Counted from the first letter of the stretch, positions 23,267-33,217 are shown. The stretch is 64,000 nt of DNA from Sunxiuqinia indica (GCF_009847015.1 NZ_WVEM01000002.1:241943-305942), one strand, 5' to 3'. The notes: generated by a model not told the origin, from the sequence alone. Made by a program: numbers and translations.

Positions 23267-24523
23267 ATGACAAAATCATACTTTCCAAGTTTGCAGGATA
23301 TTAACCGGGCAAAATTGACTCTGAACGAAATCTTAACTTCTACTCCGCTGACTGAAAATTTAAACCTTTCGGAGCAGTTTGGCGCTAATATTTTTTTAAA
23401 GCGGGAAGACCTGCAAATTGTACGGTCCTATAAAATACGCGGTGCTTACAATAAAATAAAGAGCCTGAGCAAAGAGCAGCTGAAGAATGGCGTCGTTTGT
23501 GCCAGTGCGGGTAATCATGCCCAGGGAGTGGCCTATTCGTGTCAGAAGTTGGGAATTAATGGAAAAATTTACATGCCCACAACAACTCCCAAACAAAAGA
23601 TCAAACAGGTAAAAATGTTTGGGAAAGAGTTTGTCGAAATCGTATTGATTGGAGATACTTATGATGATGCCAGTAGCGAGGCCTGGAAAGATTGCCACGA
23701 AAATCAGAAGGCCTATATTCATCCGTTTGACGATCCGTTGATTATTGAAGGACAGGCAACAACGGCTATGGAGATTTTACAGGATTCAACCCTCCAGATT
23801 GATTATGTGTTTGTTCCCATTGGCGGTGGCGGATTAATTGCCGGAGTGGGAAGCTACTTTAAACAAATGCATCCGAGCACCAAAATTATTGGCGTTGAAC
23901 CGGCTGGTGCTCCTTCTATGAAAGAATCATTGAAAAAGGGAGAAGTGGTCACTCTGGAGAAAATTGACAAGTTTGTTGACGGTGCGGCTGTTCAGCGTGT
24001 TGGAGATCTGCCATTCGAAATTTGCAAACAGGTGGTTGATGATATTGTGTTGGTTCCGGAAGGATGTATTTGCACTAAAATATTGGAATTGTATAACCGC
24101 GATGCCATTGTGGTTGAGCCGGCCGGAGCACTTTCTATTGCCGCGTTGGATGATTATGCTGATCAGATCAAAGGGAAAAATGTGGTTTGCATTGTTTCAG
24201 GAAGTAATAACGACATCACGCGGACCGAAGAAATTAAGGAGCGTTCGCTGTTATTTGAAGGGCTGAAGCATTATTTTATCATCCGTTTTCCGCAGCGTTC
24301 AGGTGCATTGCGCGACTTTGTTGAATATGTTATTGGTCCAAATGACGACATCACTCATTTCGAATACACCAAAAAGAATAGCCGCGAGCGCGGACCTGCT
24401 TTTGTTGGAATTGAACTAAGCAACAAAAATGATTTTGATGGTCTGGTGCAACGAATGGCGGAAAATGGGTTTGTCTACGAATACGTAAATGAAAAACCTG
24501 ATCTGTTCCAATATCTAATTTGA
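23267..24523 (+). CDS. ilvA: Threonine ammonia-lyase (threonine dehydratase)
   Basis: Deaminates threonine to 2-oxobutanoate, the first step to isoleucine. 418 aa: a fold-type II PLP domain with Schiff-base Lys56 (VRSYKIRGAY), an ASAGNHAQG substrate loop and a PIGGGGLIAGVG phosphate loop, then a single ACT-like regulatory domain from about residue 335 (FIIRFPQRSGALRDF). That length and domain set fit the shorter one-ACT-domain IlvA form (about 400-420 aa) instead of the 510-aa two-ACT-domain enzyme. No other isoleucine gene is adjacent. A second dehydratase-like gene without an ACT domain lies at 49457-50407. Confidence 0.93.
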   Translation: MTKSYFPSLQDINRAKLTLNEILTSTPLTENLNLSEQFGANIFLKREDLQIVRSYKIRGAYNKIKSLSKEQLKNGVVCASAGNHAQGVAYSCQKLGINGKIYMPTTTPKQKIKQVKMFGKEFVEIVLIGDTYDDASSEAWKDCHENQKAYIHPFDDPLIIEGQATTAMEILQDSTLQIDYVFVPIGGGGLIAGVGSYFKQMHPSTKIIGVEPAGAPSMKESLKKGEVVTLEKIDKFVDGAAVQRVGDLPFEICKQVVDDIVLVPEGCICTKILELYNRDAIVVEPAGALSIAALDDYADQIKGKNVVCIVSGSNNDITRTEEIKERSLLFEGLKHYFIIRFPQRSGALRDFVEYVIGPNDDITHFEYTKKNSRERGPAFVGIELSNKNDFDGLVQRMAENGFVYEYVNEKPDLFQYLI

Positions 24524-24547
24524 AACTGATTTTCAACCTTACCGACT

Positions 24548-25315
24548 ATGAATAATAAGTTACCCAATACTGTTGATGAAGTTATTGACACACTGGAGCA
24601 TATTATTCAGGAATGCATACAAAATAATGACCCTTCCGGATATTTTGCAGCACTCTACCAAAAAGTAACGATTAAGGTAAAAGAAGGAATTGAGAACAAT
24701 TATTTTGATGATGGCGAACGCATGGAGCAACTCGATGTGCTGTTTGCCAATCGGTATATTGAAGCGTGGATGGCTTATAAAAGCAAGAGCCCAATGACAC
24801 TTTCCTGGCAAAAGGCGTTCGACTTGTCAACGAATTACTGGCCTATTGTGTTGCAACATTTATTGATGGGGATGAATGCACATATCAATCTTGATTTGGG
24901 GATTGCCGCTGCGGAGGTTTCAAGAGAAAAAAAGATCGCAGATCTTCAAGATGATTTTAACCGGATTAATGAGATTCTATCATCCTTAGTTCATGATGTG
25001 CAGGATGATTTGTCGGCAGTTTGGCCGGCTTTGAAATTTATACTGAAATGGACCGGAAAGGTGGATGACTACCTGGTTGATTTTAGCATGAAATTGGCTC
25101 GCGATGGAGCCTGGAAGTTTGGCAACAAATTTTTCAGTACCACTAATTCTGATGTTGCTGCCTGCCTGAAAGATCGTGATCTGCGGGTAGCCGAAAAAAC
25201 AAGTGTAATCCTTCAGCCCGGATTGATTGCCAGTGCCGTTTTAGCCATTGTTCGGTTAACTGAGCGAGGAACCGTTTCGGAAAAAATAGGGAAACTCAAA
25301 AGAACGAGTGAATAA
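24548..25315 (+). CDS. DUF5995 family protein
   Basis: 255-aa soluble protein. The conserved core includes RYIEAWMAYKSKSPMTLSWQ and HLLMGMNAHINLDLGIAAAE, which I recognise as the DUF5995 family; its function is unknown. The conserved Asn/His/Asp residues in the helical core would suit metal or small-molecule binding. It follows ilvA by 24 nt in the same direction and may share its transcript, although no metabolic link is known. Confidence 0.75.
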   Translation: MNNKLPNTVDEVIDTLEHIIQECIQNNDPSGYFAALYQKVTIKVKEGIENNYFDDGERMEQLDVLFANRYIEAWMAYKSKSPMTLSWQKAFDLSTNYWPIVLQHLLMGMNAHINLDLGIAAAEVSREKKIADLQDDFNRINEILSSLVHDVQDDLSAVWPALKFILKWTGKVDDYLVDFSMKLARDGAWKFGNKFFSTTNSDVAACLKDRDLRVAEKTSVILQPGLIASAVLAIVRLTERGTVSEKIGKLKRTSE

Positions 25316-25452
25316 TCTCAGCCGATATTCAGTTCAATTATAGTTTTCTCGAAACTTAACAGTTCGCGACACAGTCGTTTAAAAACTTTTGTATCTTCAA
25401 TCCCTTCAAAATACGAATAGAATTATCCAACTCATTCAATTCATCACAGAAC

Positions 25453-26553
25453 ATGGGCAATCTAAAAAATCTCTTTTATCTGATCTCTTTTTTGTTTTTT
25501 GCAGTCAACACTAGTTGTACGACCCAACAGGCTGATCTGAAACTAAACTATTCGAACCCGCAAATTTGGTATGAAGGGCGAATAGATACAAGCAATGCGG
25601 AGGGAGCTAAATTATATTGGTCGGGCACCTCGGTTAAAATCAATTTTGAGGGGGAATCGATCTCGGCCCTGATGAGTGATGAAAATGGCACCAACGATTT
25701 CAATATTCAACTGGATCAGGATAGCACGGTTTTGCTGCGAATGGATACCGTGAAAAGATATTACACGCTGGCTTCGGGGCTGGCTCCGGGGGAACATACC
25801 CTGGAATTGTTCAAACGGACAGAATGGGACCGTGGTACAACCACTTTTTATGGTTTCAAAATAGAAGGCAATGCTCAAGTGCTGCCCAAGTCGCCAGCTA
25901 AAAAACGAAAAATCGAATTTTATGGCAACTCCATCACAGCCGGGTATGCCGTGGAAGATACCACGGGGAAAGACCGTCCAAGCGGAACCTTTACAAACAA
26001 CTATCTGAGTTATGCGGCAATCACGGCCCGACATTTCGATGCCCGATACCACTGTATTTGTAAGAGCGGAATAGGTATCATGATTAGCTGGTTTCCCTTA
26101 ATCATGTCCGATATTTATGATCGTCTTAATCCAGCTGATTCTACCAGTCAATGGGATTTCTCCAGTTATACGCCCGACTTGGTCGTGATTAATCTTTTTC
26201 AGAATGATTCCTGGTTGGTCAACCGTCCGGAGCGTGATGAATTTAAAGCCAATTTTGGGAACAAAGCACCGGACGATGAATACATCATTCAGGCGTATCA
26301 GAGCTTTGTGGCCGGCATTCGTGATCAGTATCCGCAAGCCAGTATTATTTGCATGCTGGGTAATATGGATGCCACAAAAGAAGACTCGCAATGGCCGGGT
26401 TACATTGAGCAGGCAGTTTCCAGGTTAGACGATCCCGAAATTTACTCGTTTTTTATGCCGTTTAAGGAAACGTCCGGGCATCCCAGCATCCAGGAACAGC
26501 AGACCATGGGCAATAGTCTTATTCGCTTTATCGATGAACATATTGAATGGTAG
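25453..26553 (+). CDS. Secreted SGNH esterase, CE2-like
   Basis: 366 aa with a lipoprotein-type signal peptide (hydrophobic 7-19, TSC with Cys22). A beta-sandwich N-terminal domain (about 30-145) is followed by an SGNH hydrolase domain. The catalytic Ser160 is in FYGNSITAG, and His343 in the C-terminal GHPS motif is the likely base. This layout matches carbohydrate esterase family 2 deacetylases, which often use a Ser-His dyad. It probably removes acetyl groups from a polysaccharide. It stands alone. Confidence 0.85.
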   Translation: MGNLKNLFYLISFLFFAVNTSCTTQQADLKLNYSNPQIWYEGRIDTSNAEGAKLYWSGTSVKINFEGESISALMSDENGTNDFNIQLDQDSTVLLRMDTVKRYYTLASGLAPGEHTLELFKRTEWDRGTTTFYGFKIEGNAQVLPKSPAKKRKIEFYGNSITAGYAVEDTTGKDRPSGTFTNNYLSYAAITARHFDARYHCICKSGIGIMISWFPLIMSDIYDRLNPADSTSQWDFSSYTPDLVVINLFQNDSWLVNRPERDEFKANFGNKAPDDEYIIQAYQSFVAGIRDQYPQASIICMLGNMDATKEDSQWPGYIEQAVSRLDDPEIYSFFMPFKETSGHPSIQEQQTMGNSLIRFIDEHIEW

Positions 26554-26690
26554 TTTGTCGGGTTACATTACCAAATCGCTAATCTTTTCAGAGAACGTAA
26601 TCCTTTGTCGTGTAGGTTAACGGTCGATTCAATTTATTGACTAGTTTTGCGCCAAAATCAAAAAAAAATAACAACTAAATTCACTTGGCA

Positions 26691-27260
26691 ATGAACAACA
26701 TTAAATTAGGAAATCCTGCGGTGGTAGGATTAGCGGGGTTTGGCATGACGACTCTTTTACTTCAATTCCACAACCTCGGATGGAGTGGATTAGGTCCTAT
26801 TATTTCCATGGGATTTATTTTTGGTGGGTTAGCCCAACTGATTGCCGGAATTATGGAGCAAAAAACAGGTAACAACTTTGGATTTGCTGCCTTTACCAGC
26901 TACGGATCATTCTGGATCGGGCTTGGACTCATCTGGCTTTTAAACCACTTTGAAGTGTACCAATCGTCGCATTCCGACGTTGGGTTTTTTCTTGTTGGCT
27001 GGACCCTGTTGACAGCCATTTTTTGGGTGGGTTCCATGTTTATTCATCGGGCCATGTTCATCACATTCAGCACGCTACTGGCCGGCTTTATCCTGCTGGA
27101 TCTGGGACACTTTGGTTTCCCGGTCATGAACATCGTTGCTGCCGTTGTGCTCATTGCCTGTGCGTTCTCGGCCTGGTACATGATGGCTGCTATTATTTTA
27201 AATGATCTTGCAGGAAGAGAAATTCTACGAGTGGGCAATCCGCTGATTAAAGCAAAATAA
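26691..27260 (+). CDS. GPR1/FUN34/YaaH family acetate transporter
   Basis: 189 aa from the ATG at 26691 (MNNIKLGNPAVVGLAGFG); a TTG lies six bases earlier. Six transmembrane helices are evident and the family signature NPAxxGLxGFG is at residues 7-17, as in SatP (YaaH). The family moves acetate and succinate across the inner membrane. It is monocistronic and followed by a good terminator. Confidence 0.9.
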   Translation: MNNIKLGNPAVVGLAGFGMTTLLLQFHNLGWSGLGPIISMGFIFGGLAQLIAGIMEQKTGNNFGFAAFTSYGSFWIGLGLIWLLNHFEVYQSSHSDVGFFLVGWTLLTAIFWVGSMFIHRAMFITFSTLLAGFILLDLGHFGFPVMNIVAAVVLIACAFSAWYMMAAIILNDLAGREILRVGNPLIKAK

Positions 27261-27283
27261 AACGCATTGAAAACATTCTGTAA

Positions 27284-27315
27284 AAGCACCGGGAGATAGC
27301 CTCGGTGCTTTTTTT
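27284..27315 (+). terminator. Terminator of the YaaH-family gene
   Basis: AAGCACCG (27284-27291) and CGGTGCTT (27303-27310) form an 8-bp stem followed by a T-run. Confidence 0.85.
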
Positions 27316-27676
27316 ATATCCGAGAACAGCGTTCAATTCTTTTCTGAAGACATACAAAAGGCTCATTGTGGGCGGGTCGGATTTGCAAATCCTGACCAGC
27401 CAAGTTTGACAAGTCAGATCTCATTCCATCACCGTTGAACGCACTGCTGAAAGAGACAACCCTATTTCATTCTAAATTTCAAATTCAACAATCGATTCAA
27501 TTTACTGTTTATAATACATCCATTTTAAACAAGGGCCAAGCGACGCAAACAATGATTGAAAACCTGGACAGGAAAAGGAACTGAATTAGTGAATAAAAAA
27601 CATACCGGAATAGAAGCATACACTCATTAAAACAAGAATGGATCAATTTTAAATAGAAACCTAAAACTAATTACAT
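27316..27676. other. Intergenic region, no gene seen
   Basis: 361 bases without a gene. It contains one copy of a 21-bp repeat (27384-27404, beginning TGCAAATCC) that recurs exactly at 28677-28697. The segment before the next ATG is A-rich. Confidence 0.5.
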
Positions 27677-28258
27677 ATGAATGCTTTATCGACTTTTGAT
27701 TTATACCTATGGAATTTGTACGTGCCAATATTAAACGAAAAGAGTTTTAAAAATCGGCTTCTTTGCATTATTGCATTGTGTTACATTTCTATTTATAGAT
27801 TACCACGAAAATTTCTTATCAATTACTTCAGAGGCAATGGTAAAGAAATGGTCATTGATTCAGACAAGTTGATTATGCGTAATAATGTCGTTTTAAATAA
27901 ACTAACTGAAGCGATAACCATTTTCAAAAATAATGGATTGACAGAAGGAGAATTTAATATTTGTCAGACCGATGTACATGACCCCAATTATAAATATTCC
28001 GTTGGTTCGTTTAGAGTTAACTATTCGATACACAATGAATCTATCGATATAAGGATTGACTCAGATTATCATTTTCAGCATAATCCTGACAGGCTAACGA
28101 AGCACCTGCATAATTGGCTATATTCAAAGACTTTAAAAGGATGCGCCAGAAGCTTTACTGTTCAAAGTTCACCTTTAACAAAGACTTTTTCGGAGTTGAT
28201 TTATGCCAAAACAAATAATAAACAAAGGAAACTTCCAAAGCATGTCTATTTAGTTTGA
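27677..28258 (+). CDS. Hypothetical protein with N-terminal membrane segment
   Basis: 193 aa. A hydrophobic stretch (LLCIIALCYISIYRL, about residues 28-42) suggests one membrane anchor. The rest is soluble, with alternating beta-type segments (GSFRVNYSIHNESIDIRIDS). No family is recognised. It is AT-rich compared with the neighbouring genes and lies between two copies of a 21-bp repeat, so it may be a late arrival. The next gene is 93 nt downstream. Confidence 0.6.
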   Translation: MNALSTFDLYLWNLYVPILNEKSFKNRLLCIIALCYISIYRLPRKFLINYFRGNGKEMVIDSDKLIMRNNVVLNKLTEAITIFKNNGLTEGEFNICQTDVHDPNYKYSVGSFRVNYSIHNESIDIRIDSDYHFQHNPDRLTKHLHNWLYSKTLKGCARSFTVQSSPLTKTFSELIYAKTNNKQRKLPKHVYLV

Positions 28259-28351
28259 TCGACTGAGACCACGCTCCCTCAACTGAGCGCTATGGAATTG
28301 CAACATGATCCACCCCTTAAACTTTTTTGTCCCTGCAGTCCTTCTACAGGT

Positions 28352-28546
28352 ATGGAATCTATCGAAACGCATACCATTCAATGTCCGTATTGCTGGCAAA
28401 ATATTCCTGTAACTATTGACCGTTCGCAGGGGGAGTCGGAGCTCACCGAAGATTGCCCGGTTTGCTGCAACCCCGTTTTAATAAAAATTCAGATCGGTCC
28501 GGGAGGTGAGATTGATGTTCAGGCGCAGCCTGAAAACCCCGGATAG
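28352..28546 (+). CDS. CPXCG-motif cysteine-rich protein
   Basis: 64 aa from the ATG at 28352 (MESIETHTIQCPYC). The frame is open from 28292, but the family starts here. Two Cys pairs (CPYC and CPVC, the second continuing as CNPV) form a likely zinc ribbon typical of the short CPXCG family found in many bacteria; function unknown. Confidence 0.75.
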   Translation: MESIETHTIQCPYCWQNIPVTIDRSQGESELTEDCPVCCNPVLIKIQIGPGGEIDVQAQPENPG

Positions 28547-29084
28547 GGCGATGGAACAAAACACTTGAGCCGCTACGGCTTGAACCCGCTTGCTTGGTGT
28601 GCCACAATACAATCGCACGGCAGCACGGGGGAAACAACATCTGCATTATTTCGCCCGACATTTTTCCCTGCTCGTCTGCAAATCCTGACCAGCCAAGACT
28701 TTTTTTATACCCATCGCTTCCTGTTACTTCCCATACGCGTTTTCCAAATTCAAAATCGTTGGCTTATCCCGAACAGTTCAACTCCCTGTTATCGACAAAA
28801 TAATTATTTAAACCGGATCTAAATTAGCTCCTTTTCAACCGCGCCAAAAAAATTTCATGAGCTGCACGTTTTTCTGGATGAACCCCCTCAATAATTTTAC
28901 GAAGGGCACTTTTTGCCATTTACGGGCACTGCTGTTTAACAAAAATTAACGGTCACCTTTCCATGTTTAGTAGGATAACTCAATGCCTATTCTATAGTTT
29001 TGGTCAAAAGAAAACCCGGCTAACTATTTTCAACAGCAAGCCGACTTGAACTAATTAAACGACATTCATTAAAACAACAGCGAA
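28547..29084. other. Intergenic region, no gene seen
   Basis: 538 bases. It carries the second copy of the 21-bp repeat (28677-28697). Short open frames here have no family features and unusual composition and were not accepted. The promoter of the TonB-receptor/DUF4249 operon should lie near the right end. Confidence 0.5.
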
Positions 29085-29990
29085 ATGTTAACACAACTGG
29101 TTCGAATTAACCTTCTTTTTTTTAGTGTAATGATCATGCTCTCCTGCGAACAAGTGGTGGATTTTGATTACCAGGCGGAAAGGAAAATTTGCCTGAATTG
29201 TATTCTCAATCCCGATTCGACTGTTCGTGTGGATTTGTATTACACCCGCACGCTGGACGAAACCGGCGAGTTTGAACCGGTGACCAATGCCACCCTTGAG
29301 TTTTTTGAAAATGGCGAGCCCTGGGGAACGGCCAATCCTGTTTCGGAAGGGAATTACCAACTCGATAAAAAACCGCTGGAGGGAAAAACCTATGCAGTAA
29401 AATGTACGGCACCCGGCAACCTGCCATTAACTGCCGAGACCACCGTACAAGAAAAACCTGATGTAACGTATGTTGTCAGGTCAAAAGAGAAATCAAAAGG
29501 TTGGCAAGCAGGCCAGACGGGCGAGAGTACTCATTTTTACAACCTACTTGTCGATTACCGGCTAAACGACCAGCCCGGGAATGATTTTTACTGGAATTAT
29601 GAGATTTTTTGGTACACGCCCTATCAGAAATACAATTTCGTACACCATGTGAGTTACATTTCCCCCTACATTGACGATTTTAACCGGGTGGTGGAGCCCG
29701 AATCTAAGAATGGATTTTATTATTACTACTATGCCCGGTTAACCGATGTCGGCGTAAATGAATCGCAACTTGAATTTTCAAAAGACACGGACACAAGAGT
29801 TATTGATATCTTCTTTAATGCCGATGAACATTACGACCGATATATGAAATCATCGGTTCAATCGTGGCTGATTGAGGAATGGGACGACCTGCCGTTTAAA
29901 GAACCGGTGCAAATTTATTCGAACATTGAAAACGGGACGGGCATTTTTGGTTCGGCCTCATTTAATTACCTGAGTTTTAGAAATGAATAA
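29085..29990 (+). CDS. DUF4249 lipoprotein, copy 1
   Basis: 301 aa. Lipoprotein signal with the lipobox ending at LSC (about residue 21). DUF4249 landmarks are an N-terminal Ig-like beta domain (about 25-125) and a C-terminal IYSNIENGTGIFGS signature. DUF4249 proteins are cell-surface or periplasm-facing partners of TonB-dependent receptors in Bacteroidota, analogous to SusD; the ligand is unknown. The gene is followed by a near duplicate; the two share almost identical DNA at both ends but differ in the middle. Confidence 0.88.
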   Translation: MLTQLVRINLLFFSVMIMLSCEQVVDFDYQAERKICLNCILNPDSTVRVDLYYTRTLDETGEFEPVTNATLEFFENGEPWGTANPVSEGNYQLDKKPLEGKTYAVKCTAPGNLPLTAETTVQEKPDVTYVVRSKEKSKGWQAGQTGESTHFYNLLVDYRLNDQPGNDFYWNYEIFWYTPYQKYNFVHHVSYISPYIDDFNRVVEPESKNGFYYYYYARLTDVGVNESQLEFSKDTDTRVIDIFFNADEHYDRYMKSSVQSWLIEEWDDLPFKEPVQIYSNIENGTGIFGSASFNYLSFRNE

Positions 29991-30021
29991 ACAATTGATT
30001 ACCATCTATACATTGATTAAA

Positions 30022-30906
30022 ATGAAAGTTTGCTTTACAGTACTTTGCAGTGTTGTTCTGCTCTCCTGCGAACAAGTGGTGGGTTTTGATTACCAGGCGG
30101 AAAGGAAAATTTGCCTAAACTGTATTCTCAATCCCGATTCGATTGTTCGTGTGGATTTGTATTACACCCGCACACTGGACGAAACCGGCGAGTTTGAACC
30201 GGTGACCAATGCCACCCTTGAGTTCTTTGAAAATGGCGAGCCCTGGGGAACGGCCAATCCTGTTTCGGAAGGGAATTATCAACTCAATAAAAAACCGCTG
30301 GAGGGAAAAACCTACGCAGTAAAATGTACGGCACCCGGCAACCTGCCATTAACTGCCGAGACCACCGTACAAGAAAAGCCTGACGTAGCGTATGTCGTTC
30401 AATCCAGGAAAAAATATGAAAGGTGGCAAGAGGGTAGTGAAAGTTCTCATTTTTATTGGTTGCTTGTTGATTATCAACTAAAAGACCAAAATGGGAAAGA
30501 CTTCTATTGGAATTATACACTCGGTTGGTATTCACCTTATAAAAAATATAACTACGGAGAGCGTGTTAGTTACATTTCCCCTTATATTGATGATTTTAAC
30601 CGGGTGGTGGACCCCGAATCGAAGAATGGGTTTTATTACAAACTCTATGCCCGGTTAACCGATGCGGGAGTTGATGGAGAGCAACTTACTTTTACCAAAG
30701 ATATGACAACAAAAAAAATTGATGTCTTTTTCAATGCCGATGAGCATTACGACAGGTATATGAAATCATCGGTTCAATTGTGGCTGATTGAGGAATGGGA
30801 GGAATTGCCGTTTAAAGAGCCGGTACAAATTTATTCGAACATTGAAAACGGGACGGGCATTTTTGGTTCGGCCTCATTTATTTACCTGAGTTTTAGAAAT
30901 GAATAA
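30022..30906 (+). CDS. DUF4249 lipoprotein, copy 2 (tandem duplicate)
   Basis: 294 aa from the ATG at 30022 (MKVCFTVLCSVVLLSCEQ), which gives a proper lipoprotein signal. The frame also opens at an ATG at 29983, but that ATG lies in a duplicated copy of the junction AGAAATGAATAA, which really starts the downstream receptor gene. DNA is nearly identical to copy 1 over the 5' third (offset 922 bp) and the last about 170 bases (offset about 916), while residues about 125-245 differ considerably. It overlaps the receptor start by 8 bases, implying translational coupling. Confidence 0.88.
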   Translation: MKVCFTVLCSVVLLSCEQVVGFDYQAERKICLNCILNPDSIVRVDLYYTRTLDETGEFEPVTNATLEFFENGEPWGTANPVSEGNYQLNKKPLEGKTYAVKCTAPGNLPLTAETTVQEKPDVAYVVQSRKKYERWQEGSESSHFYWLLVDYQLKDQNGKDFYWNYTLGWYSPYKKYNYGERVSYISPYIDDFNRVVDPESKNGFYYKLYARLTDAGVDGEQLTFTKDMTTKKIDVFFNADEHYDRYMKSSVQLWLIEEWEELPFKEPVQIYSNIENGTGIFGSASFIYLSFRNE

Positions 30907-33217
30907 GCTTTTATATTTACTAATTGTCTTCCCGCTTTTGGGCTATGGCCAGTCGACCAAGCGGCTTACAGGCTATGTACAGGATGCCCAAACCGGTGAA
31001 CGCCTGATTGGCGCCACCCTGTTTCATCCGGAAAGTGGAAAAGGAACCACCTCCAATGCTTACGGCTTTTTTAGCTTGTCGTTACCCAGGGGCAAACAAC
31101 TGGTTGAAGCACGATTCGTGGGTTATCAACGAACAACCCTCGAACTTAACCTTCAGCAGGACACGCTAATTGTTGTCCGGTTAACCCCGGGACTTGACCT
31201 GGAGGAGGTCACCGTAAAAGGGAGACACAATACCAGCTCCCACCCGGAGCTATCCAATTTAAGTTTTAACCGGATCAATATGGAAACCATCGACCGCATA
31301 CCGGTAATCCTTGGTGAGCGCGATCTGTTGAAGTCGCTTCAGTATTTGCCCGGCGTAAAGGGCGGGCGCGAAAACACCACTACCTACAATGTGCGTGGCG
31401 GAAGCGATGACCAAAACCTGATCCTGCTCGATGGCGTACCGGTTTACAACGTATCGCATGTTTTTGGCTTTTTCTCCACCTTTAACAACGACGCCATTAA
31501 AAGTGCTTCGTTTTACAAAGGAGGGATTCCGGCCCGCTTTGGCGGTCGATTGTCATCGGTGTTGGATATCAGCATGAAAGAAGGAAACATGAGGAAAGCC
31601 AGCGGCACATTTTCCATCAGCCCCATATCCGGGCGTTTTACTTACGAGGCGCCAATCAAACGAGATACGGCATCGTACCTCATTTCCTTTCGCCGTTCGT
31701 TTATTGATCTGCCCATGGTATTGATGCAAAAAATCTACGACTCCGCTCAAACCTATGGGTTTAAGTTTTACGATTTCAATGGGAAAACCAATTGGATGGT
31801 GAATGAGAAAAACCGGCTCTATCTCAGTATCTATGCTGGCCGCGACAAGCAGTTTCACCGGTCGGAGTATGCAGGGGTTAGTACCAGGAACCACTACCAA
31901 TGGGGCAACTTAACCGGTGTTTTGCGTTGGAACAAGCTCTTTTCGCCGAAGTTGTTCGCCAACTTTTCAGCTTACTTTAGCCAGTATCAATATGAGCAGG
32001 AAGCGAAAAGTAACTCGGACGAAACATTCACGGAGTTTTACACTTCTTCCAAACTTTGGGACCATAGCGCTAAGTTTGATTTTGAATATTACCCGGCCAC
32101 CAACTATACTTTACGGTTTGGCGGTAAATACAGTCATTTGGTTTTCAAACCCAATATCCTCCAGGTAAAAGGAAACGAATACAATCAGAAGTTCAACGAT
32201 CAATACACCAACCAGTCGGACCTAGCGGAGCTTTATTTCGAAAATGATGTCCAATGGGGTGATTTCAACATCAATGGAGGAGGCCGCTTATCGAACTACT
32301 TTGCCGATGGCGAGTACTACCTGCATATTCAACCGCGATTGGCCGCGGGAGTTAAGCTTGGACAGGGTTATTCGCTTACAGCGTCGTATATGTTGATGAC
32401 CCAACACCTGCATTTACTGACCAATTCGTCATTGGGGCTGCCCACAGACCTTTGGGTGGCATCGACCGGTAAAGTAAAGCCCGAAACGGGCTACCAGTTT
32501 GCGTTGGGTATGGAAAAGGACTTTAACCAAACTTACCGGGCAGGCGTTGAAGCCTACTACAAGCAGATGGACCATGTGATTCGTTTTGAGGAAGGGGAAA
32601 CCTTTGTTAATGCCAATGAGAACAACTGGGAGGAGAGTGTTCTTGTGGGGCAGGGAAGGGCTTACGGCAGTGAGCTTTTTGTTGAAAAGCGAAAGGGGCG
32701 CTTGACCGGTATGTTATCCTACACCCTGGCCTGGTCCGAACGGCAGTTTGACGAGGTAAACAACAGAAACTGGTTCCCGTTTAAATACGATCGCCGCCAC
32801 GACATTTCGCTAATGGCGGAATATGAACTACAAACCAATTCGAGTTACAAGAAAAGCCTGTCTTTCGGCTTTACCCTCCAATCCGGAAACCACCTGAGTG
32901 TATCCGATGCCGAAATGCCGGGTATCATGCCGCCAGGAATGCAGGAATCTGTCTGGTCAGACCTACCGGAGTGGTTCTCCACCAGGAAGACCTTTTACGA
33001 GCCCAATAATTTCAGGATGCCTTCTTTCCATCATCTGGATATCGGGTATTCCTCCAAACGGAAACGATCTAACGGGAAAATCTACACGTGGACTTTCTCC
33101 ATTTACAATGTTTATAACCGCATGAATCCGTGGTATTATTATAAAAAAGATAATGAGGTCAGATCGGTTAGCGTTTTCCCAATTATACCATCAGTTTCAT
33201 TTACCTATAAGTGGTAG
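30899..33217 (+). CDS. TonB-dependent receptor, DUF4249-associated
   Basis: 772 aa. Signal peptide (about 1-16), carboxypeptidase-regulatory-like domain (about 20-105: GYVQDAQTGERLIGATLF), plug domain (about 110-230: YNVRGGSDDQNLILLDGVPV) and a 22-stranded type barrel ending in aromatic Trp (FTYKW). Takes up an unknown substrate across the outer membrane with TonB energy. It is the third gene of the module with two DUF4249 partners. It lacks an STN domain, so it is not expected to signal to a FecR. Confidence 0.92.
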   Translation: MNKLLYLLIVFPLLGYGQSTKRLTGYVQDAQTGERLIGATLFHPESGKGTTSNAYGFFSLSLPRGKQLVEARFVGYQRTTLELNLQQDTLIVVRLTPGLDLEEVTVKGRHNTSSHPELSNLSFNRINMETIDRIPVILGERDLLKSLQYLPGVKGGRENTTTYNVRGGSDDQNLILLDGVPVYNVSHVFGFFSTFNNDAIKSASFYKGGIPARFGGRLSSVLDISMKEGNMRKASGTFSISPISGRFTYEAPIKRDTASYLISFRRSFIDLPMVLMQKIYDSAQTYGFKFYDFNGKTNWMVNEKNRLYLSIYAGRDKQFHRSEYAGVSTRNHYQWGNLTGVLRWNKLFSPKLFANFSAYFSQYQYEQEAKSNSDETFTEFYTSSKLWDHSAKFDFEYYPATNYTLRFGGKYSHLVFKPNILQVKGNEYNQKFNDQYTNQSDLAELYFENDVQWGDFNINGGGRLSNYFADGEYYLHIQPRLAAGVKLGQGYSLTASYMLMTQHLHLLTNSSLGLPTDLWVASTGKVKPETGYQFALGMEKDFNQTYRAGVEAYYKQMDHVIRFEEGETFVNANENNWEESVLVGQGRAYGSELFVEKRKGRLTGMLSYTLAWSERQFDEVNNRNWFPFKYDRRHDISLMAEYELQTNSSYKKSLSFGFTLQSGNHLSVSDAEMPGIMPPGMQESVWSDLPEWFSTRKTFYEPNNFRMPSFHHLDIGYSSKRKRSNGKIYTWTFSIYNVYNRMNPWYYYKKDNEVRSVSVFPIIPSVSFTYKW

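Noticed and set aside
28565..28822. 85-codon plus-strand frame after the CPXCG gene
   Set aside because: Unusual composition, overlapping open frames in the same stretch and a repeated 21-mer inside; no family similarity seen.
29983..30021. Upstream ATG (MNKQL) as start of the second DUF4249 gene
   Set aside because: This ATG is a duplicated copy of the receptor gene's start junction; only the ATG at 30022 gives a proper lipoprotein signal.
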